Shown one piece after another: positions 52,997 through 53,705 of a DNA stretch of 53,705 bases (its first letter is position 1; every line of letters starts with the position of its first letter). Below the pieces are notes generated by a model. It was not told the origin of the DNA, searched no databases, and saw only the letters and a list, made by a program, of their open reading frames with translations. This DNA is from Methanobacteriota archaeon (GTDB taxonomy: Archaea; Halobacteriota; Methanomicrobia; Methanomicrobiales; Methanomicrobiaceae). Made by a program: the position numbers and the translations under genes. Where the stretch lies: assembly GCA_016841485.1 (NCBI GenBank), contig JAENZA010000008.1, positions 1-53,705 on the forward strand. The letters run 5' to 3'.

Positions 52997-53551
52997 TTGG
53001 AGGTTTATTCCATTCAGTTAACCGAGATTCTGATATCCCTTGCTATTGCATTCTGGATAATGGTTCCGGCCTATCTTCCGAATTCGTCTGCGGCGGTGTT
53101 CGGGGGAGGACGGCCGATAGACGGGGGCAGGAACTGGTCGGACGGTCGCAGAATATTTGGTGACGGAAAGACCTGGCGGGGTTTTTTTGGTGGCATTGCG
53201 GCAGGTGTTGTGATCGGGTTCATTCAGATCGGTCTGGAATCCGCCTTTGAGTGGCATTATCTCACCCCCCTTGCAGTCGTCCTCCTCGCAGCAGGGGCCC
53301 TTCTCGGGGATCTCGCAAAGAGTTTTTTCAAGCGGCGGCTGAACAAAAAACGTGGTGAGCAGTGGCTTATCGCCGACCAGTATGATCTCGTCGTGGGAGC
53401 GTTCGTCCTTCTTGTCCTGTTCAACATGGACTGGGTCGTTGCAACGGTCACGCCCCTGATCGGGCTCTGGATCCTCATCCTTACGCCTTTACTACATCGG
53501 GGCGTAAATATAATCGGATATCTGATTGGAGTCAAGGATGTACCATGGTGA
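52997..53551 (+). CDS. carS: CDP-archaeol synthase
   Basis: 184 residues if read from TTG at 52997, about 179 if initiated at ATT (53012). Membrane protein with about five helices. Hallmark loop YLPNSSAAVFGGGRPIDGG, then GDGKTWRGFFGG and GDLAKSFFKRR. It activates digeranylgeranylglyceryl phosphate with CTP. The only strong ribosome site, GGAGGT (52999-53004), lies inside the TTG reading and points to ATT 53012, 8 bases on. Overlaps the pyrE start by 7 bases. Confidence 0.93.
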   Translation: MEVYSIQLTEILISLAIAFWIMVPAYLPNSSAAVFGGGRPIDGGRNWSDGRRIFGDGKTWRGFFGGIAAGVVIGFIQIGLESAFEWHYLTPLAVVLLAAGALLGDLAKSFFKRRLNKKRGEQWLIADQYDLVVGAFVLLVLFNMDWVVATVTPLIGLWILILTPLLHRGVNIIGYLIGVKDVPW

Positions 53552-53705
53552 CAAATATACAAGAGCTTCTCATTGAATCGGGAGCCATCCGTTTCGGAGA
53601 TTTTACTCTCGCATCGGGTGCGAAGAGCACCTACTATGTGGATATAAAAACGGCGGCCACCGATCCGGGTCTTCTGGGGGCCATCGGTGCGGCGATTGCG
53701 GGTGC
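53545..53705 (+). CDS. pyrE: Orotate phosphoribosyltransferase, 5' part only
   Basis: The first 53 or so residues are in the window: ELLIESGAIRFGDFTLASGAKSTYYVD is the conserved PyrE start, with K in SGAKS at the expected place. It makes OMP from orotate and PRPP. It begins inside the last codons of carS (ATG 53545 or GTG 53548), so the two are coupled. The remainder lies to the right of the window. Confidence 0.93.
   Translation, partial: MVTNIQELLIESGAIRFGDFTLASGAKSTYYVDIKTAATDPGLLGAIGAAIAG

Noticed and set aside
51262-53163. Very long plus-strand ORF opposite the tes gene (also 24326-25870 and 36812-37954)
   Set aside because: Antisense shadows of real genes (tes, the M20 gene, ftsZ); their translations show no family features.
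1-53705. CRISPR arrays, insertion sequences and prophage genes
   Set aside because: No regularly spaced direct repeats, transposases, integrases or phage structural proteins were seen on either strand.

Overview
The window looks like a chromosomal segment of a hydrogenotrophic methanogenic archaeon, most likely of the order Methanomicrobiales. The archaeal assignment rests on PCNA, the large primase subunit PriL, archaeal DnaG, ribosomal protein S17e, Alba, CDP-archaeol synthase, a tetraether-synthase-like radical SAM protein, archaeosine synthase RaSEA, CobY and TATA-box promoters with short leaders. The methanogen assignment rests on two tetrahydromethanopterin genes (mptG, mptN), the HypC/A/E hydrogenase maturation set and a tungstate transporter. 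The order-level call comes from overall protein character and was not checked by a search. Both window ends cut genes: the 3' end of a uroporphyrinogen methyltransferase on the left and the 5' end of pyrE on the right.

Layout. 1-5.4 kb: SUMT tail, a ROK kinase, ilvD followed by a degenerate tandem repeat, a chorismate lyase-RFAP synthase fusion, and a thioredoxin-fold protein. 5.5-10.6 kb: carAB and a MutY-like glycosylase without Fe-S cysteines. 10.7-17.3 kb: a beta-propeller/PEGA surface protein, a CBS-DRTGG family II pyrophosphatase, a flavin-binding protein, and the tupABC tungstate transporter behind a perfect 24-bp palindrome. 17.3-23.2 kb: a COG3044 ATPase, an IMPACT-family protein, an ADP-forming acyl-CoA synthetase, and a two-gene unit (59-aa RHH-like protein plus a metallophosphoesterase fusion) with a helically phased GTAAC site array. 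23.3-27.5 kb: tRNA-Arg, a lipoprotein, an M20 peptidase, an orphan, moaA and rlmE.

27.5-36.4 kb: pcn-priL, a 58-aa membrane protein, stand-alone ThiN, S17e, a lysine/diaminopimelate block (dapA, dapB, ferredoxin, asd), alba, an exported protein, DUF373 and a coiled-coil protein. 36.8-40.1 kb: a short RHH gene, a 49-codon ORF and ftsZ with stop/Shine-Dalgarno fusions at both junctions, divergent from cobD-cobY. 40.2-48.6 kb: a TIGR00300 ornithine cyclodeaminase-type protein, RaSEA, a surface protein, tRNA-Ser, hypCAE, GNAT plus DUF2156, pyrC and a DUF167 protein. 48.7-53.7 kb: dnaG, UPF0058, mptN, tetraether synthase, carS and the pyrE start.

How the genes fit together. Pyrimidine synthesis is dispersed (carAB, pyrC, pyrE). 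Methanopterin synthesis is represented by its entry steps, fused in one polypeptide, and by a tailing ligase. Membrane lipid synthesis (tes, carS) sits back to back. Most of the window is housekeeping. The parts that stand out are small: two short RHH-type proteins in compact operons, hidden ORFs of 49-59 codons, several palindromes next to promoters, and the repeat after ilvD.
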